From Spisula solida (lineage: Eukaryota; Mollusca; Bivalvia; Venerida; Mactridae), in NCBI GenBank assembly GCA_947247005.1, contig OX365954.1, forward strand, positions 4,604,001 through 4,668,000: a stretch of 64,000 nucleotides of DNA, given 5' to 3'. The notes beneath the pieces were generated by a model. The model was not told the DNA's origin and made no database searches. It saw nothing but the letters and a program-made list of their open reading frames with translations. Both the position numbers and the translations under genes were made by a program. Below are positions 12,701 to 24,700 of the stretch, one piece after another (within the stretch, counting starts at the first letter, position 1; each line of letters begins with the position of its first letter).

Positions 12701-15700
12701 TGTTTAGCAGGTGAGCGCCCCAGGATTTATGATCCTCTTGTTTTTATTTTCTAGTGCCTCATGTTTATAGTTTCGATCGACATTGTTTCAATTAATTTAC
12801 AACATATATTCAGTGAAATAGTTTGCGTATATCGTTAAAACAACGGCCCATTCCATACAAATTTCCCTTCCAGATTCGAGACCATGTCTGTCGATTTTTC
12901 TTTCATATCCAATCTGATTCTTTCGCGCAATTCACATTATATGCTGTTCGTTAATAATGCAGCTGTAGAGTTATGGAATTACGACTTAGTGTAGTTTTTG
13001 GTGCTATTTTTGCGCACATTCATCCGTTATCCAATTAGATTTACTTATATTATTTTTGTTTACTAGCTATAGTCAAACGTTTTTTTGTTCAGCTGCATGA
13101 TATTACCATTTACTGTTATTCTTAATCTTTGTAATACGTTTTTTTCAGCTAAAACTAGGCCGTTCAGTCCCCCTTTTACAGTTGAAACTAGTTCATTGGG
13201 CTTTTTATGGGTGGATTGCCTTTATGGGTCTGTTTGGTGATCTGAATGATGTAAACCCTATATCAAAATATTATAGATACCAAGAATTGCGATATCCCCA
13301 AGTATGAGTACTTCAGTACTTTAATTATAATTTCTATATTAATTTAAACTATATTTAATTATCTATTTTTAGAATGTTTGCAAGTGTGCTAATACTACTT
13401 AAAGTGATTTCTGGGGTTTTATTCATTTAAACCTATTTGTATTATTAAGACTAAATTTCTATGACTATAAATTAAGACTATTTATAAAAATATAAAATAC
13501 TATGTTTGTTTGTGTCCAAGCGGAACGGCCCGCCGTTACGGCGATTCTGATTAGTTCATTTACTATCCTATTTTGCAAACGAAAATCGCCTCAAAATCAG
13601 ATAGTAAATAGGTGTGACGGGCGGCTAAGCGTCGGACGTTGTGATTGGCTGCTCACTTCCCTAACTGCCCACAGTAAGGGTGATTTTGATTGGTACATTT
13701 ACTATCCGATTTTGCAAACGAAAATCGCCACAAAATCAGATGGTAAATGAAGCGTGACAGGCGGCTAAGCGTCGGACGTTGTGATTGTCTGCTCACTTCC
13801 CTAACTGCCCACAGTAAGGATGATTGAGATTGGTAATAATAATAATAATAATTAACTATCCGATTTTGCAAACGAAAATCGCCACAAAATCAGATAGTAA
13901 ATGGACCGTGATGATTTCACATGTTGGGGTACATGCATTGATGTTAATTTTCTCTTTTATTTCAAAGACCTAAAATATTAAATTTGTTTTGAATTAAATT
14001 TTCTAAATTTATATCATTGTTTTCAGAGATATGCTTAGTAGTATTGTCAGCATAGTTCAGGAATGCTCAGATGAGGTAATGGACGTTTATTCATTTCTTT
14101 GGTATCTTTTCACTGTATCTTGTCAACTATATGAACATACACAAATTTATTATAATTTACAAATGATGTAATTCATTATACCACTCCTTGAAGCCTTTGT
14201 TATACCAGGTTTACCAGTTGTGTAACTCCAGGGAATGAATTTCATGTTGAACTGCCTTTATTGCAATACTTAAATGGTGGGGATGCGGTGGGTGTGTTGG
14301 ACAGGGTAAGAATGAAAACAACTTAAAAAATCTTCGGGTCAGAAGAATGTTTTCAGTATGTGTTAGCGATCATACTTTTTGGCTCATTCTTGCCTGCCAG
14401 TCTTCTTTTCAGCACTTAAATTATCTGCATGGTAATGCTCAAAAAAGATATATCCTACAAGCGTGAGTCATCATGTTTTATAAATATAAAAAAAAAATAT
14501 TCATTTTCATGCTTACTGTAATATGCAATAATTATTTTCAGGTGAAAAACAATTTAAGTTCAATGAAAATAGCTGACAAAGATCAATGTGAAGTTTTCAA
14601 AGCATCTTTTGCAACTTGTAAGTTTTAGGAATATTTTTCTGATGTATATTGAAATTTTGGTAATGCTTGATAAATTTTTGACCATCAATGAAGTACTATT
14701 GTAAGCCTGCTTCTTGAACCCAAGATATTGTTTTGCCAAATTTATTACTACAGTACACCGTATAAATAGTCTTTCACACCATATAAATAGTAGACTAGAA
14801 GTCATAATCTTTTCAACTTATAATCTGTTGACAATCTAGTGAGCTGGACATGGGGGTAATTTTTCTAATGGACTTTGTCCACAGACAAGGGACAAAATCG
14901 GATAATTCCAAACCCAGGCAGTGCTCTGACTTATGGTAAATTACTGTAATACCATTCTTGTCAGCCCACATATTCTTCTGAAACCAGAATCATGGTAATC
15001 CTTGGGAGCTTAATTTACATCAAGAGTTCTTTTCATGATGATAATACTTGTATATCTGATTTGTTTATCAGTGACACAATCTCTGGATGAATCTAGCAAG
15101 AAAATTATTTCTGCTGTTAAACAAAAAGATGAATATGCTAGTGAGATCTCCACATTACGCAAAGAACTAAGACAGGTATGACTTAAAAATTAGCTTGGTT
15201 CTAAGCTATTGTTCAATTGTTATCAAACATGTGTTATCTACGAGGGGTGATCAATTTTGTTTTGTCAGCAAGGCTCTGTGGCTAATCAGAATAATTCAGA
15301 GTAAGATATCTCGGACCGAATGCGCTTATAAAATATTTTAGTGCATGTAAAGGGCCCGTAGCGTTGGATGTCACGTGATGCCATTTTAAGCGTCGCCATT
15401 TGAGCAGCACCGAGCTTCTTTCTGAACTCATATCCGGGTCCATGTATACAATTGATTTACTTTTAATTTGGAAATTAGTCATAAATAGCCAACTCTGGAA
15501 TGTAAGGTGGAATAGAAAAAGTATCGATGCGTTATTCGACATGAAACTTGGAACTAGGCAGTTGGCTTTGCACGGTTGTACAATCCCGATGAAAGCAAGA
15601 CCTAACAAGTTTAGGGCAAAATTTCTTAAAACGCCTTTTAACTAGAGTCAAAGATTTATTGTGTTGTAGTCTATACTGATGTAGATATAGATTTCGCCAG

Positions 15701-18700
15701 TAACATGTGGTTTGGAACTATGCCTCACAAATTAAGGAGGAGTGTCCCTACTGCGGTCTAAATTCTTCTGTTTATTCTCGTATTACAGCAGCATTCGTTT
15801 GGCAGAATCCTTACAGTCATATACACAGTGGAATCATGTGTAGTTCACTGATTTAGAGCTCAAAGAACCCTTATACATGTTGGTCAAGTCATCTTTGAGA
15901 TATCGCAAGGATTTTCCAAGTTTGGCGTTGATCTTAATGACATGCCGTTGCTTTGTGATTAATTTTTGTCTGTCATGCTCGATGGCACGGGCTGCACATT
16001 GGTTACAATAAGTGACGTCACAATATAATTAAATAATTAAAACCGTAGGTAATTGATAGATCTACATTCCCTGGTAATTTCATTGTTCTAGAATCAATAT
16101 CTAAAAAGTTAGAAGGAAAGTCTTCGAATATATTCATCACCCCTCGTATGTACAGTATACCCTCACCAAATGGCACCTCATGTTTGACGTCTTCCATTTA
16201 ACAGGCATAAAAAGTTCCCATAGCAGCAAATTAAAAAAAAACCTAGTTTTATGACAAAAAATGACATGGTACTATAGAAATAGGTTAGTAGATATGAAAT
16301 ATGCTAAAATAAAAACAGTTTGTGTATTTAATTATGTAATTTGTGACTTTTAAAAAAATATTATCTAATGTCACATTTTGACGGAAAATTTGACAGAATT
16401 TTATGACATTAGTGCATCCTTTATCTGGCATTTTTTGCTCCACTATTCGTAGAATAAGGGGAGCTATTGCAGTCACCCGAGCGTCGGCGTTGGCGTCGGC
16501 ATAACACTTTTGTTAAAGTTAAGGTACAGGTTTTTTAACCTCTTTTATTCTCTAAGTCCTTTGAGATATTGCTTTCATACTTTGCATACTTGTTTGCCAC
16601 CATGACCCCAACCCATATGCAGGAGTAGGTAACTCTATCAGGCATTTTGTTGAAATTATGCCCCCTTTTTTCAACTTAGTGCAAATGTTAAAGTTTAGGT
16701 ACAGGTTTTTTAACCTCTAATATTTTCAAAGTGCATTCACATATTGCTATGCATACTAGTTCTCCATCATGACCCCAACCCCTGCACAGAGTTGGGTAAC
16801 TCTGTCAAGCATTTTGTTGAAATTATGTCCCCTGTTGGACTTGGAAATGCAAATGTTAAAGTTTAGGTACAGGTTTTTTAACCTCTAATATCTTCAAAGT
16901 GCATTGATATATTGCTTTGATACTTTACATACTTGTTCACCATCATGACCCCAACCCCTACACAGGAGAAGAGAACTATTTAGCATTTTGTTGAAATTAT
17001 TCCCCGTTTTGGACTAAGAAATGCTTATTTGTTTACCATCATGACCTAGAGAACCTACACATGAGTAGGTGACGGTCCTGCATACTTTGTCCAAATTATC
17101 CCCCTTTTTATGCCCCCCTATCGATAGATGGGGAGGCATATAGTGATTCACCTGTCCGTTCGTCCGTCCGTTCGTCCGTCCTGGTTAACCCAAATTGACC
17201 GTTTCTTCTACATTATTATGGCTTGCTACAAAGCTTCCATACTTGCATGGATGTTGTATATGAACATTCTCCACACGCCTGTATCACCTGACCACATTTT
17301 GACCTTCACCTTGACCTAATTTTGGACTTGGACTTATTGAAGGGCCAAATTCTTGGTTAACCCAAATTGACCGTTTCTTCTAGCATTATTATGGCTTGCT
17401 ACAAAGCTTCCATTCTTGCATGGATGTTGTATATGAACACTCTGCACACGCCTGTATCACTTGACCCCATATCGACCTTCACCTTGACCTAATTTTGGAC
17501 TCAGACTTATTAAGCGTCTAATTCTTGGTTAACCCAAATTGACCGTTTTGTTTAACATCAGTTACATTATGTCCATCATGATGTTGTCTTAAAACTTGGC
17601 ATACTTGCTTACCATCATAAGCCCCTTACATTATCAAAGCCATGTAACACTATCCAACATTATAACAGAATTATGGCCCCTGATGTACTTAACTTTTTTA
17701 TGGGCAAGGCTTCCATGGGGGCATAAGCGTTTATTGAACGCAGTCTTGTTTTACTTAGAAGCCCCAACCTCTACACAGCAGAGGGTAATGCTGCTGTTAT
17801 GAAGCATTTTGTTTTGAATATATAATGATTGTACTATCCTAGCATGGCGTTGCAAATAGTGGAGGGTGCTGTTCATGGACAGCTCTTGTTCTTTTAAGCA
17901 ATCAATGTTATTTTTTCTGTTCCATATTTTGTGATTCTTCTTAAAAAAATGGTATATATGACAATAAAAAAACTTAAATAACATAAGTTGTCTGGCACCA
18001 TTTGCATTATAAATGTGTAACTGATGTCATTATTTTGACGCAATATGTTGTACCATATGTCACAATTTGACGGAACATTTTGTACCATATGTAACAATTT
18101 GACGGAACATACTGTAACCTATGTAACAATTTGATAGAACATACTGTAACCTATGTAGCAATTTGACGGAACATACTGTAAGCTATGTAACAATTTGATG
18201 GAACATAGCCTCTTTTGTTCTCAAAATATGATTAGGTTATACTCGTGGACTACACAAATAACAACAATGTATTTAATCTCAATTACAAGTTAATTTATTT
18301 CTTATCCAGTTATAGTTTTATTTTCTAGTTTTATTTAATTTAAACACAAACACAAAAATCTTCCTAGAACATCTCTGGAACAACATTCACATTTTTAGCT
18401 CCTGATCTGAAAAGAAAGATTGCAAAGCATTAATAAAGACTTAAAAGTTGGTTGCATGTTATTTTAAAAGTGGCTTGAGATGAACATTTTATAACATTAC
18501 TATGCATAAAGAAATTTCATAATAGAAAAAATTGATAGTTTTCTTTTCAATGAGCAGACATGCACAACAACTAGGCAACAAGACCCATGGATGTTCCAAA
18601 TCAGGTTACGCAAATTGCACACCATGGGAAACAGCTCAACCGGCAATTGTGATATCTATCATAAAATGTTACAATTCTCTCTAAGAACTATTGGTTGAAC

Positions 18701-21700
18701 ATGTCATTTGGAAAGACAAGCTATAATATAAATCTTGTTACCTTCAATTTTATAATAGATTCGTGAACCCATTACAGTCATCTCGGGCACACTCAACAAA
18801 CAAACAATATCTTCCTCAATAATTGGACTTTGATTTGCAAAGAACTTGACAAAGGGCCAATCATCAATCTGAAATAAGATTATGGTATTTTACATAAATT
18901 TAAGCAAGTACTGTAAATCATTTTATATTTGGGTGATTTTCACTTCGCAAATTGAGGTTTTAATAGGGGTGGGCCGATGCATCGAAATATCAATGCATTG
19001 TGATTCCGAGTGTCCCGATAGTATGGATCGATAGTAAAAGTCTCGATCCAATAACTATCGCCGATAGTTAGATCAACTATCGATAGTTACGATAGTTTCC
19101 TTTTTATAAATAAAGGTAATTATTTATTTAAAAAAACATCCGTTTTCGCATCAAAACAACCACAATGGACCAATATCGCATTAATTTTAATAATCTATTT
19201 CTGTCAAATTCATTTTAAATCATTTCCGTATAGTAGATTTGTATGTTGTATATCTTACACAGTGCAAAATTGCATTTACAAGTTGATCTCTGGTTTTCAA
19301 ATCTTGGCAATAACTATTGCAATAGTATCGCAATAGTTTCCAGCAATACAATAGTATCGCAATAGTACTTTCAGCAATAGCAATAGTATTGCAATAGTCA
19401 AAACTGGACGCAATAGTCACCCCTAGGTTTTAAACTAACATCACGGTTTGATGAATTGTCAATTCACGATCAAAAGCCTGAATATGTTTCATATGTTATG
19501 ACAATATATTTACGTGGGATTATTATTTCACCATGAGTGCAAATTGTTAAAATAAAACTATCACAGATAGTCAGATAGTTCCGGATTTACAGTACTTTAT
19601 AAGACGCAAAATTGCAAGAAATGCTTGTTATCCTTACCAGTGTTATTCGGATCCACTATCGTCGAATGACAGACAAATCTAGTAGCTTGACACTGTCATT
19701 ATCTGTGGCGGCTGTGATAGGCATCAGAAGCACAAAGTGATTCAATGAAAACTGGTCTGCTGGTATGTTGGCACCATTTATGTTTGTCCACATTATACAC
19801 AGAGGTTCACTTTTGTTGTTAATTCTTGGATGGAACACTGTGTATATCTGATCTTACATTGTGGTTGCCATAATTGGGACAAACAGAGACCACTGGTCTT
19901 TCTAGCACACTAGACAGTGAGGCAAGCTGCCACATTCCCATATAACTTCCAGGTCTAGTGATGCTTTGGGTCTCTTTCTTGTATATGGAGAGGATCACAC
20001 TTGCGAACGCTTTTGAAACATCATCAAGTCCTAACTGGTGTTTGCCGGCCATAAAATTACTGTTATCCAGGTAAAAAGATGGATATAGCGCAAGTTCTCT
20101 TGCTATCCTGTACCTCATTTCATAGAAGTGCTCCTCATTTCCGAAGGCAGCAACACTTGCACACCTTGGCAGGCAGTTGCCATCACCATAAATCTGAGCA
20201 GGATAAACAGTCTGGTCTGAGTGGAGAGGAATGTCATCTGGTACAAGGTTTAGACTTGGATCATCAATAACTAGTCCAGTATTAATGAAAGTTAATGGTT
20301 CATGTGTGGGAAGAAAATCATAATCAAGGTCCATGTTGGTGCTATCATTGTTTAAGATTTCCACCATTGTTGTGAAAGTATGTGCAGTCCGAAGTGTAAG
20401 CAGCTTGGTCTCATAATACTTCTCTCTTGTTAGCTTTTTTGGTGATGGAGTGAGCAGTGCCCTGTTGTGAGGTATTTTATTTTCTTTAATTTCAGAAGTG
20501 GTGACACTCACTGGGTCGAATTTTGGTTTACACTTTATTGGATGCAAATTTTGTGGTTCAAACTTGTCAACATATTGTTCATTAAGGCACTTGTCATAAG
20601 TTTGTAGTTTGCAATATTTGCAGAAACATGATAGATTCCTGGTCATTACTTGGTAAGGACTTCCCTTAACATTAATAAGATAACTTCCTTGTTTTGGGGA
20701 GAGTTTTTATTTCAGTTTCTGGCCTGAGTCTAATTTCTGTTTTTTTAACCAAGACAAATTGTCTTTTTGTCAATGTATCATTCATAACTAAATTTGCTTG
20801 GCAGAATTCAAACATATCCTTACTGTTATTTATAACAACTTGTTTGCCAATGATGGCTCTGTCTACAGCTCTATCAATAATACCGGTGTCAGCGTCGCAG
20901 TCGCCCTTTCCGTGTTCAGATCCGAAATAATTCCTATCCACTTGTGCTTTTTCCAGAGAAATATCAGCAAATGGACCTTTGGACTTATACTGGCAACTAC
21001 AACCATCAGAAATATATAACAGATTTGGCAATGTTATCTTTTCCAAGTAACTTTTCCATTTTAACATCTACAATATCAGAATAATGCTTTACAGCATGGT
21101 AGTCATGGCCAAAGTCCTCAGAAATTATGACAGTGGAATCCCTTACTACCCCCTTATCTGAATTGTGGTAAGTAACAATTGGGTGTATAGTGAATCTGAG
21201 CTTGTGTGTAGAAGGCAGACTTTATTTCATCTTGGTAAATAACACCCCTGTTTTTGGCAAAATCCATTACTCGCAAAGTCCATCCCAGGGGTAATTCATT
21301 CTTCAAGTTATTGAATTGCCTGGTTTGCCAACAAGCATTATGTAAATGGTTAAAGCATGTGGATCCTTGTCATAGTTTCAAGATATCTTCATTAATCAAC
21401 TCCTGAAGAATGACTTGTTTATTTCCAGTTTTGGTAACCAGTTCTCTCTGATTTCGTTCATTGCTAGACCTTTCCCATCTATTCCATGTGAAAAAGGTTT
21501 CACTTGGGATTTCAGCATAATGATTGGTGATGGTTTTTTCATAATCTCTGCATTCCAAGCATGAACCATTGATGCATTTAGCTTGATGGAAAATATCATT
21601 ATCGCCTTTGCCACACAAAAGAATGTCAAGGATATCTTTTTCATTTGTTTTCTTCTTATTAAGGTTGGCTGATTTCCGGCTTAGAGACAAAAGCTTGAAT

Positions 21701-24700
21701 CTGACATTTACACAATACATGCATACACAATACACTCTGTGGGATTGGCTTAGCTTCCTAACATTTTTCGGTCGTACTTGGGCAAATTTTCCTAGGCTTA
21801 CTTTCTTTGATGGGTTTTCGGATTTGTACTTTTCATGAGCAGGTTGAACAGACACTTGCATCAAATACCCTGGGCCTTCTTTTGTGGCATACCTTTTTTG
21901 TGGAACTAATCTTGATATGTCTTCTCTTTTGTAGAACATTTTTATGTTGTCAACTTTTGACTTTCGCTTTATAATTTGTCTTGATTTTTTAGTGGTTGTT
22001 TTGTTTTCCTTTTCTTCTGTTTTGATTTTGAATATTTCGGACATAGCTTCTTGTTTTTTTGGAGAAGCCTTATTTACAAGATTGTGTACTATTTTGGCAT
22101 ATTTGTTTGCATCTTTGGGCAAATGTTTACAAGCAGAACTTGTTACAATCATTTCTGTTTTTTGGCATGGATATGCGTCTTCATTTGATTTTTCTTGTAA
22201 TACATTTGAACTTTTAGCTTGCAATAACGACCTTCTTTCTGCAGCTTTTCTAGCTTTTCGCTCTCTGTCTATTTTTTTATGCCCCCGTATCGATAGATCA
22301 GGAGGCATATAGTGATTCACCTGTCCGTCCGTTCGTCCGTCCTGGTTAACCCAAATTGACCGTTTCTTCTAGCATTAGTATGGCTTGCTACAAAGCTTTC
22401 ATACTTGCATGGATGTTGTATATGAACACTCTCCACACGCCTGTATCACCTGACCCCATTTTGACCTTCACCTTGACCTAATTTTGGACTTTGACTTGTT
22501 TATGGACAAGGCTTCGACAGGGGGCATAAGCGTTTATTGAACGCAGTCTTGTTTCCCAAGTTTTCTTCTGAGGGGACATTAATTCTCTGGATTTCTCTTT
22601 CATAATTCTGTTATATTCCCTTTCGAATTTACTGTGTGTCGTGTTGCATGTGTCATTTTAAACTGAATTTTTACACTACCAGTTTTCACTTTTTCAGGCA
22701 TTTTCATTTCAGATTTCTTTGCATTATACCTTTTTCGTCTTTCTCTTTGTAATTCTAGGATGTGTTGCTTTCTTTCTAATGCTTGTTTGTGTGGTTTTTT
22801 TGCTTGAAGTTCTTTTTTAAGAGCATCCCTACGTTTTTTTGAATTTTCACGTTGCTTTTCTAAATACTCTTTATACAACTCTAACAAAAATATCTAAGAA
22901 GCTAAATGTGAATACCAGCCCAGGACTGTATTTACCTAAGATGTATTTACAAAAAACAATAATATTTTTACTTTTAAATTTTAATTTCTTTATGTATGAT
23001 TTGATCAACAAGAGCAATTAACATGTTTTTTTGCTAAAAGGAAATTATCATTCACCATACGTAAGATATTAAAATTAAGAAAGTAAACATTATTATCTCC
23101 CTTTTATAAATTTACTGAACATTTTCGCCGGTAGTTAATTTCTGTGTGTGTGTTTTTATTGTCTACCACTGTTTTGTATATCAACTAATATTACTTTAAA
23201 TATCTTTATAGCACTATAGATCAACCATGTTTTTTGAGCCATGACTAATTTATGCAGCAAAGTTGATTCACCCTAAAAGGGTATGTATATATAAGCAATA
23301 ACAACATAAGTTAAATAAGTAGTTTCTGTAAGTAACTCAATACGTGGCCCAATGGATACGGCAATGTCTTCTGAGACTTACTTTTACAGGTTCGATCCTT
23401 GGTATGATCACTTTTTATATATTTTTTTCAAATCGCTCGTTCAAGTAATATTACACAAGAAAGTTTCCTAGAATGTATTAAATAATTAGCGATTTATTAG
23501 TCAAAATTAAGTGTCGTTAGTCATAGTAACAGCGTGTAACTATAAACGTATAATGGCTTCAACTAGTTAACATACTGGTGAAGATGATGGTATGATAATG
23601 AATATTTAATATGGCTTGTATTAAATACCTTAAACAGAAAGTTTGCAAGGAGTTCATAATTTATATAATATACATGTAGTCTATGTGTCTTTTAACTTTG
23701 ACACAAACAATGGCGTTGGCTAATGCAATAAACGGTCTTCAAGCAATTAAAGTATTGCATCAGTAAAAGATAAATTAATACTGGACCGGAGGAAAAAAAT
23801 GAAATAAAAACAGCGAATCATGAAAAACCATTACAGGTACAATGCAAATGCAAAATAATTATTAAAAAATGGCTTTAACAATGTCTTCATATTCTTGACG
23901 AAAATGAAACAAAATAAATGAAGTGAGAAAAATAGAGCAGTTATCAGGGCTTGAACCCGCATGTCTGAGGCTGACAATTAAGCTCTCTACTGATTGAGCC
24001 AGCGATACTGACAATATCAGGTCAAGCAATTATATATATCAACGCATTTTTTAAGGTATCCCAACCAGGTATATTCACACACCATGACTAAATAGTGTAA
24101 TCTCCCGTCACGGCTCAAAACTCGTGGTTGATCTATAGTAAGTAATTTTGTCTACAAACAATCATTTTTTAGATGACGTTTACTTTCTGTCAAAAGTCTG
24201 ACGTTCGTCACATTTTCTGTTAAAAAATTTACATAAATTTACGCACATAAAAAATTGCCGTCAAAAACAAACGTTTGTTATTAAAATTCCGTCAAGAATT
24301 TACAATCGCAATTTTTGGTTAAATTCTGTCAAAATGTTACGATCGTTACATCAATATAAGCAAATCATCCATTCTTGACTGAATTGCGCGCTTTACAGAT
24401 AAAATATGAACTAAGACTGAACATTTACATTCACACTACACATTACGACACCTAGAAATTAACAAAAGTTGTTAAATACATACCTGATGTATCTGTCGTC
24501 ACATGCACTGAGCGTATTTTTTTTTGACAGAACTGGCAAATACTACGTACGATCTGTCATTTATTTTACTACAGGTCATGTTTGTGTACGAGGCAACGCT
24601 TCACTACGCGCTCTTTCTGGCGCCCCCTGTGAAAATTCTGTCATGTTTCAAAAGGGAAGCTACTCTATAGGATGAAATTTCGGAACGAACGTCGCTTTGA

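Larger units (their letters stand above)
18364..22887 (-). pseudogene. Decayed transposon gene: transposase-like core plus OTU-like domain
   Basis: Read from 22887 downward, the gene has a charged coiled-coil start (LELYKEYLEKQREN), a basic region, and cysteine-rich segments (CVCMYC; CINGSCLECRDYEK). These are followed by a probable RNase-H-fold core with MDFAKN, HDYHAVKHYSD, ISDGCSCQYKSK and FGSEHGKGDCD. Next comes an OTU-like protease region with GDGNCLPRCAS and a downstream LNHFVLL histidine block (20646-19656). Two further - strand exons appear at 18742-18870 (with DWPFVKFF and MTVMGSRIYYK) and about 18364-18402 (stop TAG). Frame changes near 20695, 21070, 21190 and 22620, plus an inserted repeat at 22274-22554, inactivate it. 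The domain names are inferred from motif shape. I have seen this combination in large animal transposons but cannot name the superfamily. Confidence 0.6.

Noticed and set aside
15282..15645. Opposing open frames inside the 15241-16146 element as a transposase
   Set aside because: No helix-turn-helix or DDE/D motif is visible in either frame.
18043..18205. CRISPR-like regular repeat
   Set aside because: There are no unique spacers. It is a plain 33-bp tandem array in an animal genome.
23341..24010. Functional tRNA genes
   Set aside because: Boxes A and B are good but acceptor and anticodon stems pair poorly by eye.
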